Below the pieces are notes generated by a model. The model made no database searches and was not told where the DNA came from. It saw only the letters and a list, made by a program, of their open reading frames with translations. Positions 25,053-36,512 of a stretch of 64,000 bases of DNA are shown here, piece by piece (within the stretch, counting starts at the first letter, position 1; the number at the start of each line of letters is the position of its first letter). The translations under genes were made by a program, and so were the position numbers. The DNA is from Triglochin maritima (lineage: Eukaryota > Streptophyta > Magnoliopsida > Alismatales > Juncaginaceae): NCBI GenBank assembly GCA_963682175.1, contig OY821786.1:28480501-28544500 (forward strand). Reading direction: 5' to 3'.

Positions 25053-25283
25053 CGGTCGACCGGTTAACAGAAAACGGTCGACCGATCGGTGCACGGTCGA
25101 CCGGACACGTCTCGACCGATAACAGGGAATTTTCGTCTGTTCGGAACGGTCGACCGAATATATCGGTCGGTCGACCGAACATTGCGATGAAATACTTTAT
25201 TGTTACGAACGGTCGATCGAATGTCGAACGGTCGACCGAAACTTGGTTCGAGCGGTCGACCGAACCTACAAACGGTCGACCGG
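25053..25283. repeat. CGGTCGACCG palindrome array in A1 5' LTR
   Basis: About eight exact copies of CGGTCGACCG plus variants (for example CGGTCGATCG near 25211) within 230 bp, ending about 180 bp upstream of the TATA box. Each copy is its own reverse complement and contains three CpG sites. Confidence 0.9.
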
Positions 25284-25462
25284 TCCAGACGGTTTAATGC
25301 AGAATTAATTTAAGAATTAATTAGATCATGCATGAAATTAGTCCACAATTGATTTAATTCGTGGCTAAGATTATTTATTAGTAAATAATGGATGGTTAGA
25401 TGGAAGTTTGCATGAAATCGTGGGCAAGAGGTTGCACATGAATATGTAATTTGGAAAGAACT

Positions 25463-25470
25463 TATAAATA
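25463..25470 (+). promoter_or_regulatory. TATA box of A1 5' LTR
   Basis: TATAAATA in the context AACTTATAAATACAAG. The same sequence is kept at the equivalent place in the other family-A LTRs (34792-34799; minus strand 4389-4396 and 11409-11416), which supports it as the element promoter. Confidence 0.65.
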
Positions 25471-25929
25471 CAAGTTTATCTCATTACCTTAATTTAATTC
25501 ATTATTTTCTCATGCAAAAATCTCTTTCCATAGTTCTCCACGAAATTTCCTTAATTCTTAAGATTAGTTTTAGTTTTCAGAGATCATCTTCTCAAGGTAA
25601 CTAAAGAGGGGTTAGTAATTGGATTCTAAACCCTATTGGAGATTGAGAGGCTAGCTCTTCTCTCTCCAATCTCGTTTAGAGTTTGGTGAATACTCGGAGG
25701 CAATCCACCGGGCGATTCGACCGTCAACGTAACTTCGAATCTTCAAGAGGTTTTAGAGAACCTCTAGGTATGATCCTCTTTACAATTGTTTGTTCTAATG
25801 CATGTTAGATAATTAGGACAAACAAATGCATGTCTATATGAAAATCGAAGAAAATATGAATGTTTCGATGCTATATGTTTATAAAATTTCGAAAAATATA
25901 TACATGTAATAGGGCACGAAATCCAACAG

Positions 25930-25941
25930 TGGTATCAGAGC
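25930..25941 (+). other. Primer binding site of A1 (initiator Met tRNA)
   Basis: TGGTATCAGAGC, one base after the LTR end CCAACA. Confidence 0.95.
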
Positions 25942-27408
25942 TTTTGATTCATATTATCTTTGATTTAGACTATAAAATCAATTTAGGCTACCATCTAGAA
26001 TCAAAACAATTCGGTTTTATGTCTTTTTCGAGTTTTTCGATATTTTGTTGATAAAATTCTAATAAATTCGTTTTGATGGTTTTCTATGTTTTAAAACATC
26101 ACACATGATTGTTAGAATTGAAATTTAGACATTTGTCTAATTTATAGAATTTTCGTTTTATTTTAAATGATTATTTTATAAAGGAATCAACAAAACCGAA
26201 AAGGACTAATGTTCATCTTTCCTTTTGGAAATTGGATGAACGGCGGTTCAAAATAATTAATTTTGAACTATGGATGCATGAAAATCATTTTAATTGATTT
26301 CAAATTATTTTTCTAGAATTGTTTGATTTTAGATGCTTGATAATCTAGATTGAATAGTTTAGATTGGACATGCGTGTATGCGTTGCTCGAGTTGTTTTTG
26401 CAGGAATTGTGAGTTTATATGTTCCAAATCAGCAATTATGAATGTATATAATTATTATTATACAGGGGCTTATTTGTATGTAAAAGCAAAATTCTCTCTT
26501 TCTATCATTTAGATAATTGCATTGCATTTGAGAGGTTTTACATAGGACTTGCACTAGTCGGTTTTTATCGAATGTGAGGAGCATGTTTATTTTCTGTAAA
26601 ATCTACATCACCGGTGCAAGAGGAAGTCTTCGCTGTAGCGCATCGATCGAGGATCGAGGATCGAAGGGAACATATAAACTCACACGATGTGGATTGTGTG
26701 AATGGTTTAATTTCTGTTTAATAATCTTGCTATGCATGTGATGAATGTGTTGAATGTTAGGATGTGTACGAATGATAATATGCATGATAACCTAAAATTC
26801 TGAATCACATGTTAATATATGAAATTGTCCAACAAAAATTAAGAGTTATTTTCCTTCTTATTTCATCCACTAGAAGCCATTGATTGAGGGATACTCTGCT
26901 CGCCCTTGCGGGAGATAGCTCCCTCCATCTTTGGGAATAGTGGGAGATATAATGGTTGTCTATTGTTGTACCACGATTAAATGTATGAGGTGTGCTTCAC
27001 CCTAGTGAACCCCAAGTATGTTTAGTTGTGAATACAATGGATAAACGCATCTCGTATCAAAAGAAAATAAGTTTTCTTAACATCACCTAGAGCCCTCGCT
27101 CGGTTTTGGGAAAAAGTTTTTCTTACGAGGATAGGTCGTATTCCCTCATTATTAAAACGACAAGAATCACAAGAGTTTGAAGATGCTAATGTTGCTAAAA
27201 TTCAAAAAGGTTGTGATTAGAAAATGTTTTTCTTACCATGATATTGTAATGTATTCGATAGCCCTTAGCTAGTCTATATTACAATTAATGGGATCTTGGA
27301 TTGTTGCATTTATGGGCAAAATTTTTATTTGCAGCATTTACATTTGTATGTATGTATAATAAACATAAAATTGGCATTAAAATCTTGTATGATTTATTTT
27401 GTAGAAAA
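25942..27408 (+). other. Long untranslated leader of A1
   Basis: Nearly 1.5 kb between primer site and gag ATG. It is shared by five family-A copies in the window and contains no ORF above ~75 residues that I would call real. Any packaging signal would be expected here, but I cannot point to one. Confidence 0.7.
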
Positions 27409-29050
27409 ATGTCGAACATCCAACCTATCGTACGATCCATGATAGAAAAACACCCTTTAGCAAATGATGACTCAAACTTCATTAGTTGGCAACTCAAACT
27501 CAACATCGTGTTAAAGTTTGAGAAACTATCTCACATTTTGGAAGGTCCAATCCCAAAATGGAATGAGAGATTAACCGATGAAGAGAAAGATGCTAAAGCC
27601 AAGTGGGAAGACCAAGAGAACCAAGTTCACGGTCTTATGCTACCTGATGAGAATTAAATTTATACCGCAAGTGCTCGGCGTCAATGAAGACGTGGCAAGT
27701 ACGGGTCGAACACAAGGAGGGAGAGATATTGTTATTTTTGTGATTTTCGATTAAGGAAGAAAGAGAGAAAAATAAGGTTTGTTTGAAATTTTTGGTTTTT
27801 TAATTTTCTAAAGCAAGAACAACAAGAACAAATTAAAAATAAAGCAAAGATGGATGAGAGTCCAGTGGGTGGAGGTTTAGATATCGGGTTTAGATTAGAG
27901 AATACCGAAACTTATAATAAATCACATTAGTTATAAAGCATTACATGATAAATGACTCAACATAAACTCAAGTAATCAAAATATACTAACACGAAATTAA
28001 AATAATAACTTTATTCTTCTTCTCATCACCCTAAATCCGTCACCCCCACCCTTTGGAGAGAGTTAGAAACTCATGGATGGAGGGAAGGAGAAGGGGCCCT
28101 AGAGAAACTACAAAAGAAAACTAAAAAAACAAGAAATAAAAGAACAGAATTTTATTACTAAAATATGGAACAAAAACTAATGACCCTTTACAACATCGTT
28201 TTGGGGCTATTTATAGACGATACAAGGGATCCCAATATATAAAAGGAAAGTACACGCGTCAATACATCATTGGTAAAAATTTGAGTGCACGGATCAACTA
28301 TTGTGCGGCGGAATCGCCGCAATTTGTACATGAGGTGCGGCGGAATCGCCACCTTTTTGGCTCAGAATTGACCCAGATTTTTCCTGTGTGTTTATGGTAT
28401 GTTTTAGCTGTCATTTGCGCGTCCGGATTAATTATTGCATATCTTTGGAGATCCGAGTTAATTTCTTCATATATTTGGAGATCCAAATTGATTTTTCTCT
28501 AGAACTTTTCCATAATAATCTTTTGGTACTCGTAATTTGCAGTCGGGTCCTCGGCTTTTGCAATTAAGTCCCTGACTACTTTTGTGCTTAAGTCCCTGGC
28601 CTTTTTGTAATTAGGTATTTGAATGCTTTTATGCTTGGATGAACTTCCATTTGAATCCTGATAATCTTGACTTGGTCTTTATGATAGAAATGAGTCTCTT
28701 GCACGCATTTATGCTCGGGATATGGGTAATTTGCATTCAGGTCCCTGTATTATGTAAATAAGACTAAGCACATACCTTAGTAGCATTTATTGATGTAAAA
28801 TTAATCTAAATGAAAGACATATGATGCAATGTATGCAATGCATCACTAACATCCATGGGTGACTCACTTCAAGCGAAATACTTGGATTCAAAACCCAAGA
28901 AGACCATGGAGGTTTTGTCTAAGATGTTCATGGATAGTGCCCGAAAGGAGCGCTATAAGACCACCATCGCACTCACAAGGTGCCATATGGCGGAGGGAAC
29001 ATCGGTATCTATGCATTTTCAAACGATGCAAGGGTACCTTGAGAAGTTGG
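27409..29050 (+). pseudogene. A1 gag, N-terminal and middle parts split by a solo LTR
   Basis: ATG 27409 (MSNIQPIVRSMIEKHPLAND) opens Gag. The frame runs to LML at 27644, is interrupted by solo LTR B1, and resumes at 28851 (SMGDSLQAKYLDSKPKK ... MQGYLEKLAK) up to 29050-29055, where solo LTR B2 interrupts again. Removing both LTRs and one duplicated target copy each gives a continuous Gag reading, so the gene was intact in this part before the insertions. Confidence 0.85.
27645..28845 (-). repeat. Solo LTR B1 inside A1 gag
   Basis: 1201 bp, TGATGAGAATT to AATGCATCA on plus (LTR orientation minus). Target repeats are CTACC (27640-27644) and CTAAC (28846-28850), one mismatch. Stem-loop CGTC-N6-GACG at 27679-27692; TATA-like box on minus at 28208-28215; two hairpin-forming GCGGCG-GAAT-CGCCGC type words at about 28300-28350. 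It has no internal region, so it is the product of LTR-LTR recombination. Confidence 0.85.
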
Positions 29051-29055
29051 CAAAG

Positions 29056-30258
29056 TGATGCATTGCATACATTGCATCATATGTCTTTCATTTAGATTAA
29101 TTTTATATCAATAAATGCTACTAAGGTATGTGTTTAGTCTTATTTACATAATACATGGACCTGAATGCAAATTACCCATATCCCGAGCATAAATGCGTGC
29201 AAGAGACTCATTTCTATCATAAAGACCAAGTCAAGATTATCGGGATTCAAATGGAAGTTTATCCAAGCATAAAAGCATTCAAATACCTAATTACAAAAAG
29301 GCAGGGACTTAAGCACAAAAGTAGTCAGGGACTTAATTGCAAAAGCCGAGGACCCGACTGCAAATTACGAGTACCAAAAGATTATTTTGGAAAAGTTCTA
29401 GAGAAAAATCAATTTGGATCTCCAAATATATGAAGAAATTAACTCGAATCTCCAAAGATATGCAATAATTAATCCGGACGCGCAAATGACAGCTAAAACA
29501 TACCATAAACACATAGGAAAAATCCGGGTCGATTTTGAGCCAAAAAGGTGGCGATTCCGCCGCACCTCATGTACAAATTGCGGCGATTCCGCCGCACAAA
29601 AGTTGATCCGTGCGCTCAAATTTTTACCAATGCTGTATTGACGCGTTTACGTTCCTTTTGTATAATGGGATCCCTTGTATCGGCTATAACTAGCCCCGAA
29701 ACGATGTTGTAAAGGGTCATTAGTTTTTGTTCCATATTTTAGTAATAAAATTCTGTTCTTTTATTTCTTGTTTTTTTAGTTTTCTTTTGTAGTTTCTCTA
29801 GGACCCCTTCTCCTTCTCTCCATCCATGAGTTTCTAACTCTCTCCAAAGGGTGGGGGTGACGGATTTAGGGTGATGAGAAGAAGAATAAAGTTATTATTT
29901 TAATTTCGTGTTAGTATATTTTGATTACTTGAGTTTATGTTGAGTCATTTATCAAGTAATGCTTTATAACTAATGTGATTTATTATAAGTTTCAAAATTC
30001 TCTAATCTAAACCCGATATCTAATCCCCCACCCGCTGGACTCTCATCCATCTTTACTTTATTTTTAATTTGTTTTGTCGTTCTTCCTTTAGAAATTAATA
30101 AAAAAACCAAAAATCTCAAACCAACCTTATTTTTCTCTCTTTCTTCCTTAATCGAAAATCACACAAATAACAATATCTCTCCCTCCTTGTGTTCGACCCG
30201 TACTTGCCACGTCTTCATTGACGCCGTACACTTGCGGTATAAATTTAATTCCCATCAC
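29056..30258 (+). repeat. Solo LTR B2 inside A1 gag
   Basis: 1203 bp, TGATGCATTG to ATTCCCATCA, plus orientation, with perfect 5-bp target repeats CAAAG (29051-29055 and 30259-30263). It is the same LTR family as B1 in opposite orientation, about 210 bp away. Stem-loop at 30210-30223 and the paired GC palindromes near 29545-29600. ORFs inside it are mirror images of those in B1 and are not genes. Confidence 0.9.
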
Positions 30259-30263
30259 AAAGC

Positions 30264-32480
30264 TCTCTTCACCAATGCCCGAGGACATTGCTGAAGATAT
30301 GATTCTTGGCTCTCTAGCCCCGTCCTTTAAGGACTTTGTGATGCACTATCACATTTGTGAAAAAAGGGTGAGTCTTGAGGAGCTGCACAACGCTCTCAAA
30401 ACTGCTGAAGTTGACATGGGTAAGGGTAGGGACAAGCAAGTCCTTGCCGTCCATGGGAGGAGCCAAAAGATTGGTAACGGAAAGGGCAAATCTACCAAAA
30501 GTGGTTCAATCAAGAGCAAGGGAGTAGGAGGTGCTCATAAGAGTGCCTCGAGGGGGAAATCTCAGAAATCTCCAACTCCCAATACGGAGTGCTTTCACTG
30601 CGGTGAAAAAGGACACATCCGGCCAAATTACCCCAAGTACAAGGAAGACATTGACAACGGAGTGATTGAACGTCGGCGCCCCAAAAAGGCCAAAGGTATA
30701 TTTGTTATTGAAATAAATTTAGCCACCTCTATCCAGGATTGGGTAATTGATACCGGATCTTGTGCTCACATAGTTTCTAATGTGCAACTACTCAAGGATA
30801 GGAAGGAACTCGTAAGGAACGAGGTAGAATTGAAGGTCGGAAATGGTACGAACGTTTCTGCGGTTGCACAAGGTTCTGTGGTGCTTCAATTATGTAGTGG
30901 TTTAAATTTATGTCTAAAGAATGTTTATTATGTGCCTTCGATTAGCAAGAACATTATTTCTGTATCATGTTTAGATATGGATAATTTTAATATAAATGTT
31001 TCAAATTCTTGTTTGTCTATATCGAAGAATGGTGTTTTCTATGCAAATGCATTCATAAGGAATGGTCTTTATTTGCTTGAATTGAATAATAAACAAATCT
31101 TTAATATCAATAACAAAAGACTTAAGACCATTCACGAGAATGATACTCTCTTGTGGCACTATCGTCTTGGTCACATAAATGAAAAGCGCATCAAGAAATT
31201 GCAAAAAGCTAACCATCTTGGTCTACTTGATTTTAAATCATTGGAGACGTGCCAACCATGTTTAATGGGAAAAAATGACCAAAAAGCCTTTCAAGAAGAA
31301 AGGCCCAAGGGCGAGTGGCTTGTTGGATTTGATACATTCCGATGTATGTGGTCCAATGAGTACTAGTGCACGAGATGGTTTCAGGTACTTCATTACGTTC
31401 ACGGATGATTATAGTCGTTATGGCTTTGTTTATCTAATGAGAAACAAAAGTGAATCGTTTGACAAGTTCAAAGAATTCAAGAATGAAGTAGAGAACCAAC
31501 TCGACAAGAAAATCAAGTCTCTACGAACGGATCGTGGAGGTGAGTACTTAAGTGCGGAATTTGACTCATACCTAAAGGAGTTTGGAATTGTACCTCAGCT
31601 CACCCCTCCCGGTACACCTCAGTGGAATGGGGTATCCGAAAGGAGGAATAGGACATTGCTCGACATGGTTCGGTCAATGATGAGTCATGCGGAATTACCT
31701 CTTTACTTTTGGAGTTATGCACTACAAACTGCGGCACACTAAATAATGTTCCATCCAAATCCGTGGAGAAAACTCCTTATGAGCTATGGAGTGGTAAAAC
31801 ACCTAAGCTCAATTTTCTCAAGATTTGGGGTTGTGAAGCTTACGTCAAGAAATTGATGTCGACCAAACTTCAACCAAAAGCGGATAAGTGCTTCTTTATT
31901 GGTTATCCTCGTGAGACAAGAGGATACTACTTTTGGCATATCACCTCCAATCGAGTGATTGTAGAGAGGGATGCCACATTTCTGGAAAAGGAATTTCTGG
32001 AAAACGTAAAAAGTAGTGGGAGTAGGGTTGTGCTTGAGGAAATTCAAGATACTCTACAAGATCATGACATGAATGATGACATTCAAGATCATGAAGGCCC
32101 AACCGAAATTCCTTTGGTTAGTGGGAGCATGAGTGAGAGACCATCGCAAGAAATTATGAGAGAAACTCAATCTTCCCCACCAAGTGTACGTTCAATAGTT
32201 GAACGTGAACCCACTCCTCAAGAAATTGTGGAAGAAGTTCGAGAGACACGAGAAGAACCAAAAGAACTAAGAAGGTCAACAAGGGAAAGGAAGAAACCCG
32301 ACTTGTATCTGAGACTTCAGAAAATCATGGTACTAGATACCAATGATCCCTTGACCTTCCAAGAAGCAATGGAAAGGGAAGACTCCAAACTATGGCTTAA
32401 GGCCATGGAATTCGAAATTGAATCCATGTATGATAATCAAGTGTGGGACTTAGTTGACCTTCCTCAAGGGAAAAAGGCTA
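30264..32480 (+). pseudogene. A1 Gag end, protease and integrase, frameshifted
   Basis: After B2 the frame resumes with LSSPMPEDIAEDM, the zinc knuckle CFHCGEKGHIRPNY (last Cys of the family changed to Tyr), protease WVIDTGSCAHI, and the pre-integrase LWHYRLGHINEKR ... CQPCLMGK. A frameshift near 31306 moves to the next frame, with integrase catalytic blocks HSDVCGPM, TDRGGEYLS and GVSERRNRT (Asp, Asp, Glu present). A second frameshift near 31740 leads to TPYELWSGKTPKL and the C-terminal linker ending QVWDLVDLPQGKKAI. Two frameshifts make it non-functional. Confidence 0.85.
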
Positions 32481-32495
32481 TTCACCCTAGTGAAC

Positions 32496-33152
32496 GCGAT
32501 GACTCGCACAAGACCCGATGTCTCGTATGCTCTAAGCGTGACAAGTCATCACCAATCCAACGCAGGTCCTGAGCATTGGACAGCGGTCAAGAATATCCTG
32601 AAGTACCTTAACCGGACTAAGGATAAGATTCTTGTTTATGGAGGACAAAGAGAATTGATAGCCGAGGGTTACTCGGATGCGAGTTTCATGAGTGATCTAG
32701 ACGATAGAAGGTCGCAATCAGGATACGTCTTCCTTCTGAATGGTGGAGCTGTGAGTTGGTGTAGTTGGAAGCAAAGCACTACGGCCGACTCAACCACTGC
32801 TTCCGAAGTAATGGTTGTCGCTGAAGTGAGCAAGGAAGGAGTGTGGATTAAGAAGTTCCTTGAAGAGCTTGGAGTAGTTCCCTCGAGCGAGGGACCAATA
32901 GAGCTATTTTGCGACAATAGTGCATCTATGTCGCAAATCAAGGATCCCAAATCACACCACAAAGTGAAGTACATGGATCGTAAGTACTTCGTGACACGTG
33001 ACCTCATCGACGAAGGCAAAATAAATCTTTTATGGGTGGACACCAACAACAACACGGCTGATCCATTCACAAAACCCTTATCCCAAGCCAAGGGCGAAAT
33101 GCATTTCGAGTCCATGGGATTGAGGAACCATGTAGATTGGCTTGATGATTGA
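32496..33152 (+). pseudogene. A1 RT tail and RNase H; RT core deleted
   Basis: Open from MTRTRPDVSYALSVTSHH to HVDWLDD: the last part of copia RT plus RNase H, with Asp in YSDASF, Glu in TTASEVMV and Asp in LFCDNSA. About 0.8 kb that would encode the RT fingers and palm with YVDD is missing between 32480 and 32496, as judged against 37020-37820. The junction carries a 15-bp filler, TTCACCCTAGTGAAC. Confidence 0.85.
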
Positions 33153-33222
33153 TATGTAATGGGGTTTACCCTAGTTATTATTGTTTTATACATTAAGTAT
33201 GTATGTGAAAGAAAACTTTAAT

Positions 33223-33236
33223 AACAAGTGGGAGAT
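33223..33236 (+). other. Polypurine tract of A1
   Basis: AACAAGTGGGAGAT directly before the 3' LTR, as in the other family-A copies (reverse complement at 5956-5970). Confidence 0.8.
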
Positions 33237-35256
33237 TGAAGGGAATGTGTTCTAAAAGTTTTACTTTTAAATGTCAATTGTTATGAATTGAATGAGAAAT
33301 CATTTTGTTCCTTGTTTATGTTATTCGTCTTTTAGAAGTGTTAAGGAAGAGGCTCTTGGTCCTTAACTGTAGAGCTCTAAAAGATATTGGTTTACATAAA
33401 ACAAAAGATATTCACAATCATGGTAGTTAACATGGGACATTAATTACCGAGTTAAGATTGTCGTGTTGGTCATAGATCATTGTAGCTCTACAAGTGAGTG
33501 ACAACACGGGTACACAAAAGAGGAAAATATTACTTTTGTATACTGAATAGACCTAATAAGTAAAACATTATAGAAATGTGTTTCTGTGACATTAATATTT
33601 TACTGTGTCCTTTGATATGAGACTTATATCTGATCACTTAAGAAATGCTTGATTAGACTAGTGTCTTAAGCTATCGATAAGTGTAGTGTAAAGGCATTGG
33701 TTGGTTAAGTATGACTTTCATTGAAGAAGATAGTTAGTCAAAAGATTATCATTTCCCCTCTTAATTGAGTGATGATATTAGTGGGCCCCTTGATAAAGCA
33801 AAGTTATAATGTGCACAATGTGATTTGAGTTAAGTCACATATTTATAACTAGCTTAAAGAGATCAAGAAATGAATACTAATACAAAGATGACGCAATACT
33901 ACTTTGTGTGTATTCGTAATATCATGAGGCAAGGGACGGACACAAGTGGTGCACTCCATCACTAAATGGATCGGGTTTTGGATCGAGTGGAATTAAGACA
34001 TCTAACTAATTGGGAGCTATAATGTGTAGCTAGATACCGCTTATAGCTTGTGATATTAAGCTCTTACTATCACTGCCAACTTAGTTTAGATCCTCCCATA
34101 GGTCACACCACAAAACTGGGAAACGAGAAATGGGGATTTTGAGTTCATAAGATGTGTCGGGTTTCATGTAGAAAATAAGACACATGGGGTGAACAAGAAA
34201 AATAAAAATTATGTTGTGATTAATAACATAATTAGAATATAAATTAAATTCATATGTGATGTAAATATTATGCGGTGTAATGATTGATCATTACATAGGA
34301 TAATATGTTACATAAGTTGTGAATTTACTACTAATCCCGAAATGTCAAATTTTGTAGGGGTTAAACCGAAATTTGACAAGTCTGCAGTACTGTGCAAAAA
34401 CGATCGACCGGTTAACAGAACACGGTTGACTGATCGGTGCACGGTCGACCGGACACGTCTCGACCGATAACATGGAATTTTCGTCTGTTCGGAACGGTCG
34501 ACCGAATATATCGGTCGGTCGACCGAACATTGCGATGAAATACTTTATTGTTGCGAACGGTCGACCGAAACTTGGTTCGAGCGGTCGACCGAACCTACAG
34601 ACGGTCGACCGGTCCAGACGGTTTTATGCAGAATTAATTTAAGAATTAATTAGATCATGCATGGAATTGGTCCACAATTGATTTAATTCGTCGCTAAGAT
34701 TATTTATTAATAAATAATCGATGGTTAGATGGAAGTTTGCATGAAATCATGGGCAAGAGGTTGCACATGAATAGGTAATTTGGAGAGAACTTATAAATAC
34801 AAGTTTATCTCATTACCTCAATTTAATTCATTATTTTCTCATGCAAAAATCTCTTTCCATAGTTCTCAACGAAATTTCCTTAATTCTTAAGATTAGTTTT
34901 AGTTTTCAGAGATCATCTTCTCAAGGTAACTAAAGAGGGTTAGTAATTGGATTCTAAACCCTATTGGAGATTGAGAGGCTAGCTCTTCTCTCTCCAATCT
35001 CGTTTAGAGTTTGGTGAATACTCGGAGGCAATCCACCGGGCGATTCGACCGTCAACGCGACTCCGGATCTTCAAGAGGTTTTAGAGAACCTCTAGGTATG
35101 ATCGTCTTTACAATTGTTTGTTCTAATGCATGTTAAATAATTAAGTCAAACAAATGCATGTCTATATGAAAATCGAAGAAAATATGAATGTTTCGATCCT
35201 ATATGTTTATAAAATTTCGAAAAATATATATATGTAGTAGGGCACGAAATCCAACA
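33237..35256 (+). repeat. 3' LTR of A1
   Basis: 2020 bp, TGAAGGGAATG to AAATCCAACA, followed by the target repeat TATAA. The TATA box is at 34792-34799 and the CGGTCGACCG array at 34400-34612. Compared with the 5' LTR it has a short deletion in GTGTCCTTTGATATGAG (near 33608) and scattered substitutions, and one array copy is missing. Confidence 0.9.
34400..34612. repeat. CGGTCGACCG palindrome array in A1 3' LTR
   Basis: Same array as in the 5' LTR, with fewer exact copies: some positions read CGATCGACCG or CGGTTGACTG. Confidence 0.85.
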
Positions 35257-35261
35257 TATAA

Positions 35262-35831
35262 CCCGTTAGGAGATATAAATAGGTGTTCTTTTGACACAAT
35301 TAGACAACTCTTCCAATTCCTATTGTCATATGCACTTAAGAGAAAGCTCCAAGTCTCCCATTCCCGAAAATCCTACTCTTCAAGCTTACACGCCCACATC
35401 TTAGATCAATTACATATCATAAGCTAACTATGCTCAAGTTAGAGAGAGTGAGGGATCCACTCAAACTTCCTGTTGTAAAGAAGCAAGGTCTTTGGTGAAA
35501 GCCCAAAGTGTTCCTCTCGGATTGTGAGACGAAGAAAATCGAGCAAGCGAGGGTGTTCACGTTGCTTGTGGTGTAAAATTTTATCTCGGCCTGGAACGAG
35601 GTTGATAGTGAAGACGTGAGCGGAGCTCAAGGGAGATTGAGCGGAGCTTGCAAAACAAGAAGTATGCGGGAGGCCGAACCTCTATAAAAATCTGGTGCCT
35701 TTCTGTGGTTTGTTGAATTTACTTTTCTTGCTTGTTTAAGTTTTAATTTCCGTTGTGCATTCCTTGATTGTTAAACAAGTAGGTAATTAGGTTAAAATTG
35801 ATTAGAACTAAGCCACATTCACGATCTCACA
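35262..35831 (+). repeat. Right piece of the split Sirevirus-type 5' LTR
   Basis: Starts at the A1 insertion point and carries TATAAATA at 35274-35281. It ends at CTCACA (35831), two bases before TGGTATGAGAGCC (35834-35846), a slightly altered Met-tRNA primer site. Together with 23793-23881 it forms one LTR split in U3 by element A1. Confidence 0.65.
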
Positions 35832-35879
35832 TTTGGTATGAGAGCCTTATAAGCTAAATAACATAATCATATTTTTAGC

Positions 35880-36512
35880 ATGACTAGTACATCGAATCAT
35901 GTAGAGGAATGTTGCACCACTAGACCTCCTTTGCTAAATGGGTCAAATTATGATTATCGGAAGAATATTATGAAAATATTTCTAATTTCTAGTGACCTAA
36001 AGTTTTGGATGTTCCTTCAAAATCCTTACACCCCTCCTAAGGAAAAAGAACTTGCTACATTATCTAGGGCTAAAATGAAATAAATAGATGAACTCAAAAT
36101 TCATGAACATCTTGTATTGTGGGCTTAATGAGGGAGAATATAATACGATTAAGGGTTGTGAGAGTGATCATAAGATATGGCATAGATTGCAAATGTATCA
36201 TGGGGTGATAGCAAAACTAAAGAAACTCACATTACTCTCCTTATGCATAAATATGAAATCTTTTCTATGCAAATCGGTGAAAACATAAGCGAAATGAGCA
36301 CTCACTTCACTGATATTACTAACTCTCTTTATGTTCTTGGAAGAAAACTTGATGAAGGAGAGATGACTCGAAAATTCCTTTAGTCACTTGGCAACGATTG
36401 GGAAGATAAAGTCGTTGCAATTGAAGAGGTGCACGATCTTTCCAAATTAAAGATGGAGGAACTCGTTCGAAATCTCGTGGCTTATGAGCTTCAAATCAAC
36501 CATCGAAAGGAG
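35880..36512 (+). pseudogene. Sirevirus-type gag, truncated and interrupted
   Basis: ATG 35880 (MTSTSNHVEECCTTRPPLLN). Sirevirus Gag features follow: RPPLLNGSNYDYRK, KFWMFLQNP, then after a stop near 36081 LNEGEYNTI, CESDHKIWHRL, HFTDITNSLYVLGRKLDEGE, LGNDWEDKVVAIEE, LSKLKMEELVRNLVAYE. Several stops or frameshifts occur. At about 36512 it changes into family-A pol in the same reading direction. Confidence 0.75.

Larger units (their letters stand above)
23882..25928 (+). repeat. 5' LTR of A1
   Basis: 2047 bp, TGAAGGGAATG to AAATCCAACA. TATAAATA at 25463-25470 suggests the transcription start is about 30 bp downstream, leaving ~1.6 kb of U3. The CGGTCGACCG array lies in U3 at 25053-25283. Confidence 0.9.
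23882..35256 (+). mobile_element. Complete family-A copia element A1 with target duplication TATAA
   Basis: Plus-strand element: 5' LTR 23882-25928, primer site 25930-25941, leader to 27408, gag (split by two solo LTRs), protease, integrase, RNase H, polypurine tract 33223-33236, 3' LTR 33237-35256. The 5-bp direct repeat TATAA at 23877-23881 and 35257-35261 shows a normal insertion. The RT core is deleted and integrase has frameshifts, so it must have moved with proteins from elsewhere or decayed later. The two LTRs are clearly homologous but differ by substitutions and small indels. Confidence 0.9.

Noticed and set aside
28281..28502. ORF pairs on both strands repeated at 29398-29641
   Set aside because: They are mirror copies within solo LTRs B1 and B2 spanning the palindromic words; no protein family is recognisable.
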